In this document: positions 1-6,212 of the stretch, one piece after another | How positions within the stretch are numbered: the stretch's first letter is position 1 | Layout of the letters: each line of letters starts with the position of its first letter | NCBI GenBank assembly: GCA_002256055.1 | Contig: NKIE01000112.1 | Location: 1 to 8,091 of the forward strand | DNA length: 8,091 bases | Reading direction: 5' to 3' | DNA from: Pseudomonas sp. PGPPP3 | GTDB taxonomy: Bacteria > Pseudomonadota > Gammaproteobacteria > Pseudomonadales > Pseudomonadaceae | Notes under the pieces: model-generated | Told to the model about the DNA's origin: nothing | The model's input: only the letters and a program-made list of their open reading frames with translations | The model's database searches: none | Position numbers and translations under genes: made by a program

Positions 1-170
1 ACGTGATCGCTGAACTGCCGCCGCTGCTCAAGGCCTATATGCGCCTGGGTGCGAAGATCTGCGGCGAGCCCTGCTGGGACAAGGACTTCCAGGTGGCCGA
101 CGTATTTATCCTGCTCAAGCGCGACGAGCTGTGCCCGCGCTACGCCCGGCACTTCAAGGCCGCCGTATGA
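1..170 (+). CDS. olsB: Ornithine lipid synthesis N-acyltransferase OlsB, 3' end (partial)
   Basis: Only the last 55 or so codons are in the window; the reading frame starts at base 3 and stops with TGA at 168-170. The visible tail has the pattern [19 protein letters not shown], then [11 protein letters not shown] and a CPRYARHF end. I recognise this as the C-terminus of the GNAT-like (hemolysin-like) acyl-ACP:ornithine N-acyltransferase, which makes lyso-ornithine lipid from ornithine and a 3-hydroxyacyl-ACP at the inner face of the inner membrane. The next gene is OlsA, the enzyme for the second step, and its start codon overlaps this stop (ATGA), which strongly supports the call. The catalytic GNAT core lies outside the window and cannot be checked. 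A different GNAT acyltransferase of the same family is the only realistic alternative. Confidence 0.85.
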   Translation, partial: VIAELPPLLKAYMRLGAKICGEPCWDKDFQVADVFILLKRDELCPRYARHFKAAV

Positions 171-931
171 TGGCCCACCTGCGCCTGCTCGGGCGCAGCC
201 TGTTGCTCTTGCTGTGGCTGAGCGCCAGCCTGCTACTGGCCGGCGCCCTCAAACTGCTGCAAGTGCTCAGTCGCCGCCCCGCCGAACACCTGCGCCAACG
301 CCTGAGCCGTCTGTGCCTGAGCTGGCTGGTGCGCTGCCTGCCAATGCGCGTACAGGTACACGGCCAACTGCCTGGGCAGACGGCCCTGTGGCTGAGCAAC
401 CATGTGTCCTGGTGCGACATTCCCCTGCTCGGCGCCCTGCAACCGCTGACCTTTTTGTCCAAAGCCGAAGTGCGCGCCTGGCCTCTGGCCGGCTGGCTGG
501 CGGCGCAAGCCGGCACTCTGTTTATCCAGCGTGGCGCTGGCGACAGCAACGACATCGGTGCGCAGATCGGCCAGCAATTGCAGGAAGATCGCGCACTGCT
601 GCTATTCCCCGAAGGCACCACCACCGACGGCCAGAGCCTGCGCACCTTTCACGGCCGTCTGCTGAGTGGCGTGATCGAGCAGCAACGAGCCGTGCAACCG
701 GTGGCCATCCGCTACTGGCGCGACGGCGCGGTCGATCTGCAAGCGGCGCTGCGCCGACTGCTCAGCGCGCCGGCTGCCGAGGTGGAAATCCATCTTCTGC
801 CGCTGCTGTTGCCGCTGCCAGAAGAGAACCGCAACCAGCTGGCGCGCCGGGCCCAGCACTGCGTTAGCGACTGCCTGGAGCGGTTGCGCGCACCCAACGC
901 CGGGCCCCAGGCCAGCGCACTGACATCCTGA
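167..931 (+). CDS. olsA: Lyso-ornithine lipid O-acyltransferase (PlsC/LPLAT family)
   Basis: A 254-residue 1-acyl-glycerol-3-phosphate acyltransferase-type protein that adds the second, ester-linked acyl chain to lyso-ornithine lipid at the inner membrane. A hydrophobic N-terminal segment (about residues 7-31, rich in Leu) should anchor it. The LPLAT blocks follow in order: NHVSWCD (His79, Asp84, the catalytic HX4D pair), FIQR (about 119-122), FPEGT (about 147-151) and VQPVAIRY (about 176-183). The frame is open upstream to 131, but I start at ATG 167 because AAGG at 156-159 is well spaced and the ATG overlaps the olsB stop as ATGA, implying translational coupling. Some PlsC homologues act on lysophosphatidate instead. 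The olsB neighbour is the reason to prefer OlsA. Confidence 0.9.
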   Translation: MMAHLRLLGRSLLLLLWLSASLLLAGALKLLQVLSRRPAEHLRQRLSRLCLSWLVRCLPMRVQVHGQLPGQTALWLSNHVSWCDIPLLGALQPLTFLSKAEVRAWPLAGWLAAQAGTLFIQRGAGDSNDIGAQIGQQLQEDRALLLFPEGTTTDGQSLRTFHGRLLSGVIEQQRAVQPVAIRYWRDGAVDLQAALRRLLSAPAAEVEIHLLPLLLPLPEENRNQLARRAQHCVSDCLERLRAPNAGPQASALTS

Positions 932-978
932 ACCGCGTCAATAGCCGGGCGACTGAGCTAACCTTTGCCGCATATCAA

Positions 979-997
979 GGCCGCCACCCGTGCGGCC
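979..997 (+). other. GC-rich hairpin between olsA and the glucanase gene
   Basis: A perfect 6-bp inverted repeat, GGCCGC (979-984) and GCGGCC (992-997), with a 7-base loop lies 47 bases after the olsA stop. No T-run follows on either strand, so it is not a textbook intrinsic terminator. It could attenuate olsA transcription or be incidental in GC-rich DNA. The rest of the 932-1058 gap must hold the promoter of the next gene, but I see no convincing -35/-10 pair there. Confidence 0.25.
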
Positions 998-1058
998 CAA
1001 CTATGCTGAAAGCACAGGCTTAACCGTCGTTGCCCGGTCCGGTTCAAGGAGCATTTGC

Positions 1059-2186
1059 ATGTCACAGTCCCCGCTTTCCCAGCAGTCCCCGTCCGTCAAA
1101 CTCCGCGGCGTCAACCTTGGTGGCTGGTTGGTGCTGGAGAAATGGATGACCCCCAGTGTGTTCGAGGGCTTGCAGGCCACCGATGAAACCACCTGGTGTG
1201 CCGAACTGGGCGCCGCCGCCACGCAGCGCCTGCAGCAGCACTGGAACACGTTCATCACCCGCGAGGATTTTGTCTGGCTGCACGAGCGCGGCATCAACGC
1301 CGTGCGCATCCCGGTCGGCCATTGGATCTTCGGCGCCGACTATCCGTACCACCGCAGCTACGGCGAGCACCGCTACCCCTTCGTCGAAGGCGGCCTGGCG
1401 GTGCTCGACCGCGCCTTCGCCTGGGCCAAAGAGCTGGAGCTGAAAATTGTCCTCGACCTGCACGCCGCCCCCGGCTGCCAGAACGGCTTCGATAACGGCG
1501 GGATCAAGGATGTCTGCGAATGGCACACCCAGACCGACTACCGCGAGCACTCGCTGAGCGTGCTCGAACGCCTGGCCGAGCGTTACCACGCCGAACCGGC
1601 TCTGCATGCCATCGAAGTGCTCAACGAGCCGCGCTGGGACGTGCCCACCGACTACCTGAAAAGCTACAACATCGACGCCTATCGGCGGATTCGCCAGCAC
1701 TGCTCGGCGGATAAAGTCAGCGTGGTGTTCCACGACGGCTTCCGCTCGTTCGAGGAATACCTGGGCTTTATGCAGACGCCCGAATTCGTCAACGTGGTGT
1801 TCGACCTGCACCGCTACCAGTGCTTCGAGCGCGGCGATATCGACAGCGACATCTACACCCATATCCACAAGGCCAGCGGCCAGTGGAAGAGCGAGGCCGA
1901 TGCGATCATCAACCAACTGGGCCTGCCGGCCTATTGCGGCGAATGGAGCCTGGGCCTGGACCTGAAGGTGGTGTCGCTGTGGGCCGACGGGCCGTTTAAC
2001 CACGCCCTCGAACACATGGACCAGTTCCAGCAGGACACCGCCTACCGCGGCTATGCCGCCGCCCAGCTGCTGACTTTCGAGAAATACCTGGGCTGGTTCT
2101 TCTGGAGCTACAAGACCGAAACCACCCCGGCCTGGTGCTTCCGCGAATGCGTCAATCGCGGCTGGCTGCCGGCCAATTTCAGCTAG
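1059..2186 (+). CDS. Glycoside hydrolase family 5, exo-beta-1,3-glucanase-like
   Basis: A 375-residue single-domain GH5 enzyme, expected to hydrolyse beta-glucosidic bonds with retention. The family landmarks are all present: RGVNLGGWLVLEKW at the N-terminus (about 16-29), IVLDLHAAPGCQNGFDNGG (about 130-148), LNEP with the acid/base Glu190, VFDLHRYQCF with His251, CGEWS with the nucleophile Glu295, and GWFFWSYKTE near the C-terminus. The N-terminal block and the QNGFDN and WFFW-KTE motifs are those of the fungal exo-1,3-glucanase type (GH5_9-like), whose Candida enzyme has its catalytic Glu residues at nearly the same numbers. I start at ATG 1059 because AAGGAG at 1046-1051 sits 7 bases upstream; the frame stays open to 990 but has no better start. 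Neither version shows a signal peptide, so the protein looks cytoplasmic. Family and catalytic residues are clear, but the real substrate (beta-1,3-glucan, a glucoside or an osmoregulated glucan) is inferred only. Confidence 0.9.
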   Translation: MSQSPLSQQSPSVKLRGVNLGGWLVLEKWMTPSVFEGLQATDETTWCAELGAAATQRLQQHWNTFITREDFVWLHERGINAVRIPVGHWIFGADYPYHRSYGEHRYPFVEGGLAVLDRAFAWAKELELKIVLDLHAAPGCQNGFDNGGIKDVCEWHTQTDYREHSLSVLERLAERYHAEPALHAIEVLNEPRWDVPTDYLKSYNIDAYRRIRQHCSADKVSVVFHDGFRSFEEYLGFMQTPEFVNVVFDLHRYQCFERGDIDSDIYTHIHKASGQWKSEADAIINQLGLPAYCGEWSLGLDLKVVSLWADGPFNHALEHMDQFQQDTAYRGYAAAQLLTFEKYLGWFFWSYKTETTPAWCFRECVNRGWLPANFS

Positions 2187-2223
2187 GCCGGCATCCTACG
2201 GCCCGACACCTCAGCCACAAAAC

Positions 2224-2250
2224 TGTAGCCTGGATTTTATCCGGGCTACA
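2224..2250. repeat. Intergenic palindrome between convergent genes (possible bidirectional terminator)
   Basis: Left arm TGTAGCCTGGAT (2224-2235) and right arm ATCCGGGCTACA (2239-2250) form a 12-bp stem around a TTT loop, with a single T/G mismatch that is a wobble pair in plus-strand RNA. It lies in the 92-base gap between the converging glucanase and ABC-type genes. On the minus strand the stem is followed by GTTTTGT, a weak U-tract, so it may end transcription of the ABC-type gene. The TGTAGCCCGGAT type of palindrome recurs between genes in many gammaproteobacteria, so I regard it as a dispersed repeat; copy number cannot be tested here. Confidence 0.6.
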
Positions 2251-2278
2251 CAGCGCCACTGCCATCGTTTAATTGGCC

Positions 2279-4048
2279 TTAGCCGGGGACTTTCAGCGCG
2301 CAGCTCGGCGTGCTGCAGCTGAGGAACTTGTCCTCGGCCGGGCGGTTGAGCACCAGCTTGCGCTGGTAGTGACGATCCAGTCCGCCGTGAAAACTGATGG
2401 TCAGCAGGCTGGCGTTGGGCAGCTCGCGCTGCAGCATGTCCATCATGCAATCCTCGCCCTTGGGGTCGAAGGCATCGGTGGCTTCTTCGATAAACACCCA
2501 GGCCGGCTGCTGCAGAAACAGCCGGGCCATGCCCAGCCGTTGCTGGGCGCGCAGCGGTAGCACCCGATCCCAGCTGTCGACGTCGGCCAACCGCGGCGCC
2601 AGCCAGGCCAGCCCTGCGCATTCCAGGGCATGGTGCATGGCCTTGGCACTGAAGTTGTCGGCGGCATAGGGATAACTGAGCACCGACCGCAGGTTGGCCA
2701 GCGGCAGGAACGGCCGTTGCGGCAAGAAGCTGATCTGCGCCCCCGCGGGTAGCCAGACCTCGCCATGGCCCCAGGGCCAGAGCCCGGCCACCACTTTGAA
2801 CAGGCTGATGGTGACGGTGGGATCGCCGGCGATCAGCACCCGCTCACCCCGGTGAATGGTGGCATTCAGGTCTTCAATCAACACTTGGCCGTCCGGGTTG
2901 GCGATACACAGGTCACGCAGCACCAGCTCAGACTGATTCGACTGCAGTACGCTGATCCGGTGTTCCTGCGGTTCTGCCGCCTGCTCGTCGAGCACCTGCA
3001 TGTCGTTGTACAGACTCAGCACCCGCTGCACCGAGGCGCGGCAATGGGCCAACTCGCCGAGGTTATCGATCGGCCAAGACAGCGCCGAGGTCAGTTTCTG
3101 GAAGGCCTGTGCCGCTTGCATCAAGATGCCCAGGGTCATGCTGCCGGCGATGTACTGCGGCGCCATCAGCAGGATCGGAAACACTGGCAGCAGCGCGCCA
3201 TAGCCCGAGGAGAACGCCATGATGCCGAGATAGCCGACGGTCTGGCGGTTCCAGCGCTGGCCCAGCTCGGCGAAGAAATTGGCCGCATTGCGCCGCTCCA
3301 TACCTTCGCCGCGCATCAGGGCAATGGACTCGGAATTGGAACGGGAATGGCCCAGGCCAAAGCGAAAGTTGGCCTCGGCGGTTTGCAGCTGGTTGGTGGC
3401 CTTGACCAGAGGGCGTCCCAGCAGCAGGCCAAACAAAGTGCCGGCACCGGCGTAGAGGAATGCCAGAATCACCATATAACCCGGCACCAGCCAGGTTGTA
3501 CCAGGCACATAGGCGCTGCCGGTAAGGACCAAGAGGATGTCGATAAAACTGCCGAACACCAGCAGCGAATTGACCAGCGAATGGGGCAGACTGACCGTGC
3601 TTTCAGTGGCGATGCGGATATCTTCGGCGATCCGCCCGTCGGGGTTATCGTGTTCACCACCGATCAATTGCAGCTGATAGTGATGCCCCTGGGCCATCCA
3701 GCGGTCGAGGACCTTTTCCGTCAACCAGCGCCGCCAGTCCAGCTGCAGCCAGCGTTTGACGTGCATGTGCAGGGCCGTCACCGCCATGGTCAGCAGGAAG
3801 ATCAGCACGAAGGTGCCGATCTGCAGCAACAAGGCATTCAGCGACTTGTCTTCCAGGGCATCGAACAGCGCCCGGCTCCAGTAACTCATCCAGATCGCCA
3901 GACCGACCTGGGCCAAGGTGAAGAGCAGCAACAAGGCGGTATAGCCGCGCACCCGCCACTTGTCCGCCGAATTCCAATACGGCGCCACCAGCCGCAGAAA
4001 CTGCCAGGACAGGCGCCGGGCCGGCAACAGCGGGGGTAGCTCGGTCAT
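2279..4048 (-). CDS. YddA/SbmA-like ABC exporter-fold membrane protein with degenerate ATPase domain
   Basis: A 589-residue half-transporter with a transmembrane domain followed by a nucleotide-binding domain. The membrane part (about 1-330) has hydrophobic segments near 36-57, 74-93, 156-178, 187-210 and 272-297. It also has family motifs NPDGRIAEDIR (135-145) and EANFRFGL...SESIAL (225-244), which place it with the YddA/ABCD-like group related to SbmA/BacA. The NBD layout is recognisable: Q-loop-like FLPQRPFL (441-448) and AGLWPWGHGE (421-430). However, Walker A reads GDPTVTISLF (408-417) with no GK[ST]; the signature is LPLRAQQ (497-503) instead of LSxGEQQ; Walker B is WVFIEE (517-522), so the Mg-binding Asp is Glu; and the H-loop region is ISFHGG. 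The frame is fully open, so it is not an obvious pseudogene. The start ATG overlaps the upstream kinase stop (ATGA), with GAGGG at 4055-4059 as ribosome site. The substrate is unknown. Transport by proton motive force, as in SbmA, or pairing with another NBD is inference. Confidence 0.88.
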   Translation of the reverse strand: MTELPPLLPARRLSWQFLRLVAPYWNSADKWRVRGYTALLLLFTLAQVGLAIWMSYWSRALFDALEDKSLNALLLQIGTFVLIFLLTMAVTALHMHVKRWLQLDWRRWLTEKVLDRWMAQGHHYQLQLIGGEHDNPDGRIAEDIRIATESTVSLPHSLVNSLLVFGSFIDILLVLTGSAYVPGTTWLVPGYMVILAFLYAGAGTLFGLLLGRPLVKATNQLQTAEANFRFGLGHSRSNSESIALMRGEGMERRNAANFFAELGQRWNRQTVGYLGIMAFSSGYGALLPVFPILLMAPQYIAGSMTLGILMQAAQAFQKLTSALSWPIDNLGELAHCRASVQRVLSLYNDMQVLDEQAAEPQEHRISVLQSNQSELVLRDLCIANPDGQVLIEDLNATIHRGERVLIAGDPTVTISLFKVVAGLWPWGHGEVWLPAGAQISFLPQRPFLPLANLRSVLSYPYAADNFSAKAMHHALECAGLAWLAPRLADVDSWDRVLPLRAQQRLGMARLFLQQPAWVFIEEATDAFDPKGEDCMMDMLQRELPNASLLTISFHGGLDRHYQRKLVLNRPAEDKFLSCSTPSCALKVPG

Positions 4049-5022
4049 AGCCCGCCCTCAGCCTGTTCAGGCTGCGCCCGGCACAGCTGCGCCGCCAAGG
4101 TCGCGGCGCCATGCAGGCCCAGTTGCTCGTTAAGCACCACATGCAGGGGCACGCGCTGCAACAGTTCGCGCATCGGCGGCTTGTCGCTAAAGGCCTGCAG
4201 CACCTCAGGTTGCTGCAGGAAAGCGAGCATCTTCGGCGCAATGCCACCACTCAGGTAGACGCCGCCCTGGGCCAGGCCGAGCAAGGCCAGGTTACCGGCG
4301 CAGGCGGCGAAGATGCGCGCGAACAAGGCCAGGCTGGCGCAGGCCAACGGCTCACCCTGCTCCGCCGCCTGAGAGATTTCACGCGCATCGGGACCGGTGC
4401 CCAGCAACACACCGCGCCCGGCCAGAAAGCCATATAGGCGCTCAAGCCCGTGCCCGGACAACAACAGCTCCTGGCTGGCACGCCCGTAGGCCTGCTGCAA
4501 GGCGGCGCAAAGCGCCAGTTGCTGTTCATCCACGGGGGCAAAATCGGCCAGCCCCCCCTGACTCGGCAACACCTGCCATTGTTCACCGCAACGCACCAAC
4601 AGGGCCATGCCCAGGCCGGTACCGGCGCCGAGCAGCGCCCGCACACCGGTCGCCTGGGGCTGCCCGGCTTGCAGGGTGCAGAGGTCACTGGCAGGCAAAC
4701 TGTCCAGACCGTAGGCCTGCGCGGCGAAATCATTGAGCAGACGCACCTGAGCGATGCCGAAGTGCGCAGCGAACTGGCGAGCATCCAGCTGCCAAGGCAG
4801 ATTGGTCATGCACACGCGCTGTTCGCTGACCGGCCCAGCCACGGCAATACAGGCCGCACTCGGTCGCTCAACCCCGAGGAACAGCTGCACGATGGCCTCA
4901 AGCCCCGGGTAGTCGGCACCAACAAAGCGCTGCTCACGCAGCACCTGCCAACCTGTAGCGCTGGGCTCGGCAAGTAACAAGCGGGTATAGGTGCCGCCAA
5001 TGTCGGCTGCGAGAAAACTCAT
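4045..5022 (-). CDS. glk: Glucokinase-family (Glk) sugar kinase with altered sugar pocket
   Basis: A 325-residue cytoplasmic kinase of the bacterial Glk family (ATP + glucose to glucose-6-phosphate), of the usual length. Visible blocks are ADIGGTYTR (6-14, phosphate-binding), VAGPV (61-65), LLNDFAAQA (95-103) with Asn97 and catalytic Asp98, LGAGTGLGMA (131-140), LLLSGHGL (186-193) and GGVYLSGGIAPK (253-264). The C-terminal VPLHVVLNEQLGLHGAA matches the family. Against E. coli Glk the numbering is offset by two: Asn99, Asp100 and Glu187 are kept as Asn97, Asp98 and Glu185. The Glu157 and His160 glucose contacts are replaced by Gln155 and Leu158 (PSQGGLADFAP where the family has GEGGHxDFAP). 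The fold and ATP site look intact, so it is probably a working kinase, but glucose may not be its best substrate. The start ATG at 5022 has AGGGG at 5028-5032. It leads a two-gene operon with the ABC-type gene. The symbol denotes the family, not a tested activity. Confidence 0.85.
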   Translation of the reverse strand: MSFLAADIGGTYTRLLLAEPSATGWQVLREQRFVGADYPGLEAIVQLFLGVERPSAACIAVAGPVSEQRVCMTNLPWQLDARQFAAHFGIAQVRLLNDFAAQAYGLDSLPASDLCTLQAGQPQATGVRALLGAGTGLGMALLVRCGEQWQVLPSQGGLADFAPVDEQQLALCAALQQAYGRASQELLLSGHGLERLYGFLAGRGVLLGTGPDAREISQAAEQGEPLACASLALFARIFAACAGNLALLGLAQGGVYLSGGIAPKMLAFLQQPEVLQAFSDKPPMRELLQRVPLHVVLNEQLGLHGAATLAAQLCRAQPEQAEGGL

Positions 5023-5061
5023 TGAGGCCCCTGCTCTGAACTGGCTGGCAACGCCCGCCGA

Positions 5062-5073
5062 TAACTACAGTTA
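5062..5073. promoter_or_regulatory. Small palindrome upstream of the kinase operon (possible operator)
   Basis: TAACT-AC-AGTTA is a 5+5 inverted repeat with a 2-base centre, about 40 bases before the kinase start codon and in the only gap (5023-5129) that can hold this operon's promoter. The position and symmetry suit a repressor or activator site. It does not match the HexR or GntR boxes I know, and no confident -35/-10 pair is visible beside it. Confidence 0.25.
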
Positions 5074-5085
5074 GTGCCACAGATG

Positions 5086-5131
5086 CTAGGGTCTGTTGCC
5101 GTTCCATCGCAAGCCGCGTTGCTGCGCGCTT
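5086..5131. repeat. Suspected dispersed element with imperfect hairpin at the gpx 3' end
   Basis: The stretch begins with the rare tetramer CTAG followed by GGTCTGTTGCC, and ends in an imperfect hairpin: AAGC-C-GCG (5111-5118) pairing with CGCGCTT (5125-5131) around TTGCTG, with one bulged base. The hairpin overlaps the gpx stop codon. There is no T-run after it on the minus strand, so it is a poor intrinsic terminator. The wording resembles intergenic repeats I have seen in Pseudomonas genomes, but this is a recollection that cannot be confirmed from one copy. Confidence 0.3.
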
Positions 5132-5627
5132 ATGCGCCAGGCAGGTTTGCCAGGGCGCTCTCGACCGCTTCGATCAGGGCCGGATCTTCCAGGGTGGTAC
5201 GCGGGGAAAACCGCGCCAGCACACGACCGTCCGGGCCGACGAGAAACTTCTCGAAATTCCAGGTGATGTCGCCGGGAAACTCCGCGCCCTCACCCGCCAG
5301 CAGCCGATACAACGGATGACGGCCGGGGCCGTTGACCTCCAACTTGCTGCTCAACGGAAAGCCCACACCATAGGTGAGGCTGCAGAACTGGCGGATATCA
5401 GCCTCGGTGCCTGGCTCCTGCCCGGCAAACTGGTTGCATGGCAAGCCCAGCACATTAAACCCCTGAGCCCGATAGTGCTGATAGAGATTCTCCAGCCCGG
5501 CATATTGCGGGGTCAGGCCACACTTTGACGCCACATTGACCACCAGCACCACCTGCCCGGCGAAGGGTGCCAGGGGCAACTCCTGCCCATCCAGGCCAGT
5601 CAAAACAAGCTCGTGAAAGGCGCTCAT
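5130..5627 (-). CDS. Glutathione peroxidase family thiol peroxidase (Cys type)
   Basis: A 165-residue peroxidase that reduces hydrogen or organic hydroperoxides in the cytoplasm. The family motifs are complete: NVASKCGLTPQY with peroxidatic Cys36, LGLPCNQFAGQEPG with Gln70, and WNFEKFLVGPDG with Trp123 and Asn124, giving the Cys/Gln/Trp/Asn tetrad. Cys82 (RQFCSLTY) sits where Cys-type, thioredoxin-dependent members such as yeast Gpx3 have their resolving cysteine, so thioredoxin rather than glutathione is the likelier reductant (inference). There is no signal peptide. I start at ATG 5627 because GGAGAC (5635-5640) is 7 bases upstream; a TTG at 5642 is also in frame but poorer. It lies downstream of slyD on the same strand, with a terminator between them, so it probably has its own promoter within 5628-5656 or in read-through RNA. 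Confidence 0.93.
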   Translation of the reverse strand: MSAFHELVLTGLDGQELPLAPFAGQVVLVVNVASKCGLTPQYAGLENLYQHYRAQGFNVLGLPCNQFAGQEPGTEADIRQFCSLTYGVGFPLSSKLEVNGPGRHPLYRLLAGEGAEFPGDITWNFEKFLVGPDGRVLARFSPRTTLEDPALIEAVESALANLPGA

Positions 5628-5656
5628 AAATACAGTCTCCAAAAACCTTGGGGGAC

Positions 5657-5680
5657 AAAAAAGGCGCCCGTAGGCGCCTT
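5657..5680 (-). terminator. Rho-independent terminator downstream of slyD
   Basis: A perfect 8-bp stem AAGGCGCC / GGCGCCTT with a 4-base loop (5669-5672) is followed on the minus strand by a run of six T (5662 down to 5657, two of them shared with the stem). It lies 46 bases after the slyD stop and ahead of gpx, so it should end slyD transcription and uncouple gpx. Another inverted repeat, TTGAGCA (5703-5709) and TGCTCAA (5720-5726), sits right after the slyD stop but lacks a T-run. Confidence 0.9.
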
Positions 5681-5726
5681 CCAGTACAACTTAACCTGAC
5701 GTTTGAGCAGTCTAGCAGTTGCTCAA

Positions 5727-6212
5727 TCAGTGGTGATGACCACCTTCGCCATGGATGTGACCATGGGCCAATTCTTCGGCGCTGGCGTCACGCACGGCAA
5801 CGATTTTCACCGCAAAGGTCAGGCGCTGGCCAGCCAGTGGGTGGTTGCCGTCAACGATCACGTCGTCGCCGTCCAGATCACGGATGGTGACGATCTGCAT
5901 GCCGCCGTCCGGGCCGGAAGCGTGGAACTGCATGCCCACTTCCAGCTCATCAACGCCTTCGAACATGTCACGACCCAGGGTCGCTACCAGCTCAGCGCTG
6001 TATTCGCCGTAGGCGTCTTCGGGCTCAACGGTCACGGTCAGCTCGGTGCCGATTTCTTTGCCCTGCAGGGCTTTTTCCAGACCGACGATGATGTTGCCTG
6101 CACCGTGCAGGTAGACCAACGGCGCGCCGCCGGCGGAGCTATCGATCACCTCACCGGCGTCGTTGGTCAGGGTATAGTCGATAGAGACAGCCTTGTTGGC
6201 GGCGATCAGCAT
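5727..6212 (-). CDS. slyD: FKBP-type peptidyl-prolyl cis-trans isomerase SlyD
   Basis: A 161-residue cytoplasmic prolyl isomerase, chaperone and metal-binding protein. The FKBP half-domain opens with ANKAVSIDYTLTNDAGEVIDSS, then PLVYLHGAGNIIVGLEKALQG and VEPEDAYGEY. The insert-in-flap chaperone domain spans about 65-130. The fold closes with DGNHPLAGQRLTFAVKIVAV, and the tail GHIHGEGGHHH is a short His-rich nickel-binding end. The tail is much shorter than in the 196-residue E. coli protein, which is usual for Pseudomonas-type SlyD. I use ATG 6212: it gives the standard MLIAANK start and has AAAGG near 6222-6226, while the frame upstream to 6293 looks unlike the family. The start codon overlaps the likely start of the divergent DUF3565 gene by two bases. 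Confidence 0.95.
   Translation of the reverse strand: MLIAANKAVSIDYTLTNDAGEVIDSSAGGAPLVYLHGAGNIIVGLEKALQGKEIGTELTVTVEPEDAYGEYSAELVATLGRDMFEGVDELEVGMQFHASGPDGGMQIVTIRDLDGDDVIVDGNHPLAGQRLTFAVKIVAVRDASAEELAHGHIHGEGGHHH

Noticed and set aside
49..867. A 272-codon frame overlapping olsB and olsA
   Set aside because: It is Arg/Ala/Pro-rich out-of-frame reading of olsA, and its start lies inside the olsB coding sequence.
1002..1007. TATGCT as a -10 box for the glucanase gene
   Set aside because: At the proper distance upstream there is only the GC-rich hairpin and no -35-like sequence.
1062..2015. A 317-codon minus-strand frame opposite the glucanase
   Set aside because: The plus-strand GH5 frame has all its catalytic motifs and a ribosome site. 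The antisense product looks like composition-driven noise.
2765..4039. A 424-codon open frame on the plus strand opposite the ABC-type gene
   Set aside because: It is an antisense shadow of a GC-rich gene. Its product is rich in Gln, His and Gly with no recognisable domain, and the minus-strand frame has clear family motifs.
2279..4048. The ABC-type gene as a pseudogene
   Set aside because: Although the ATPase motifs are lost, the frame is uninterrupted, the length is normal for the family and the start is coupled to the upstream gene, so I keep it as a CDS.
5703..5726. Inverted repeat TTGAGCA / TGCTCAA after the slyD stop as a terminator
   Set aside because: It has a 10-base loop, only 7 bp and no T-run. 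The stronger hairpin at 5657-5680 fits much better.
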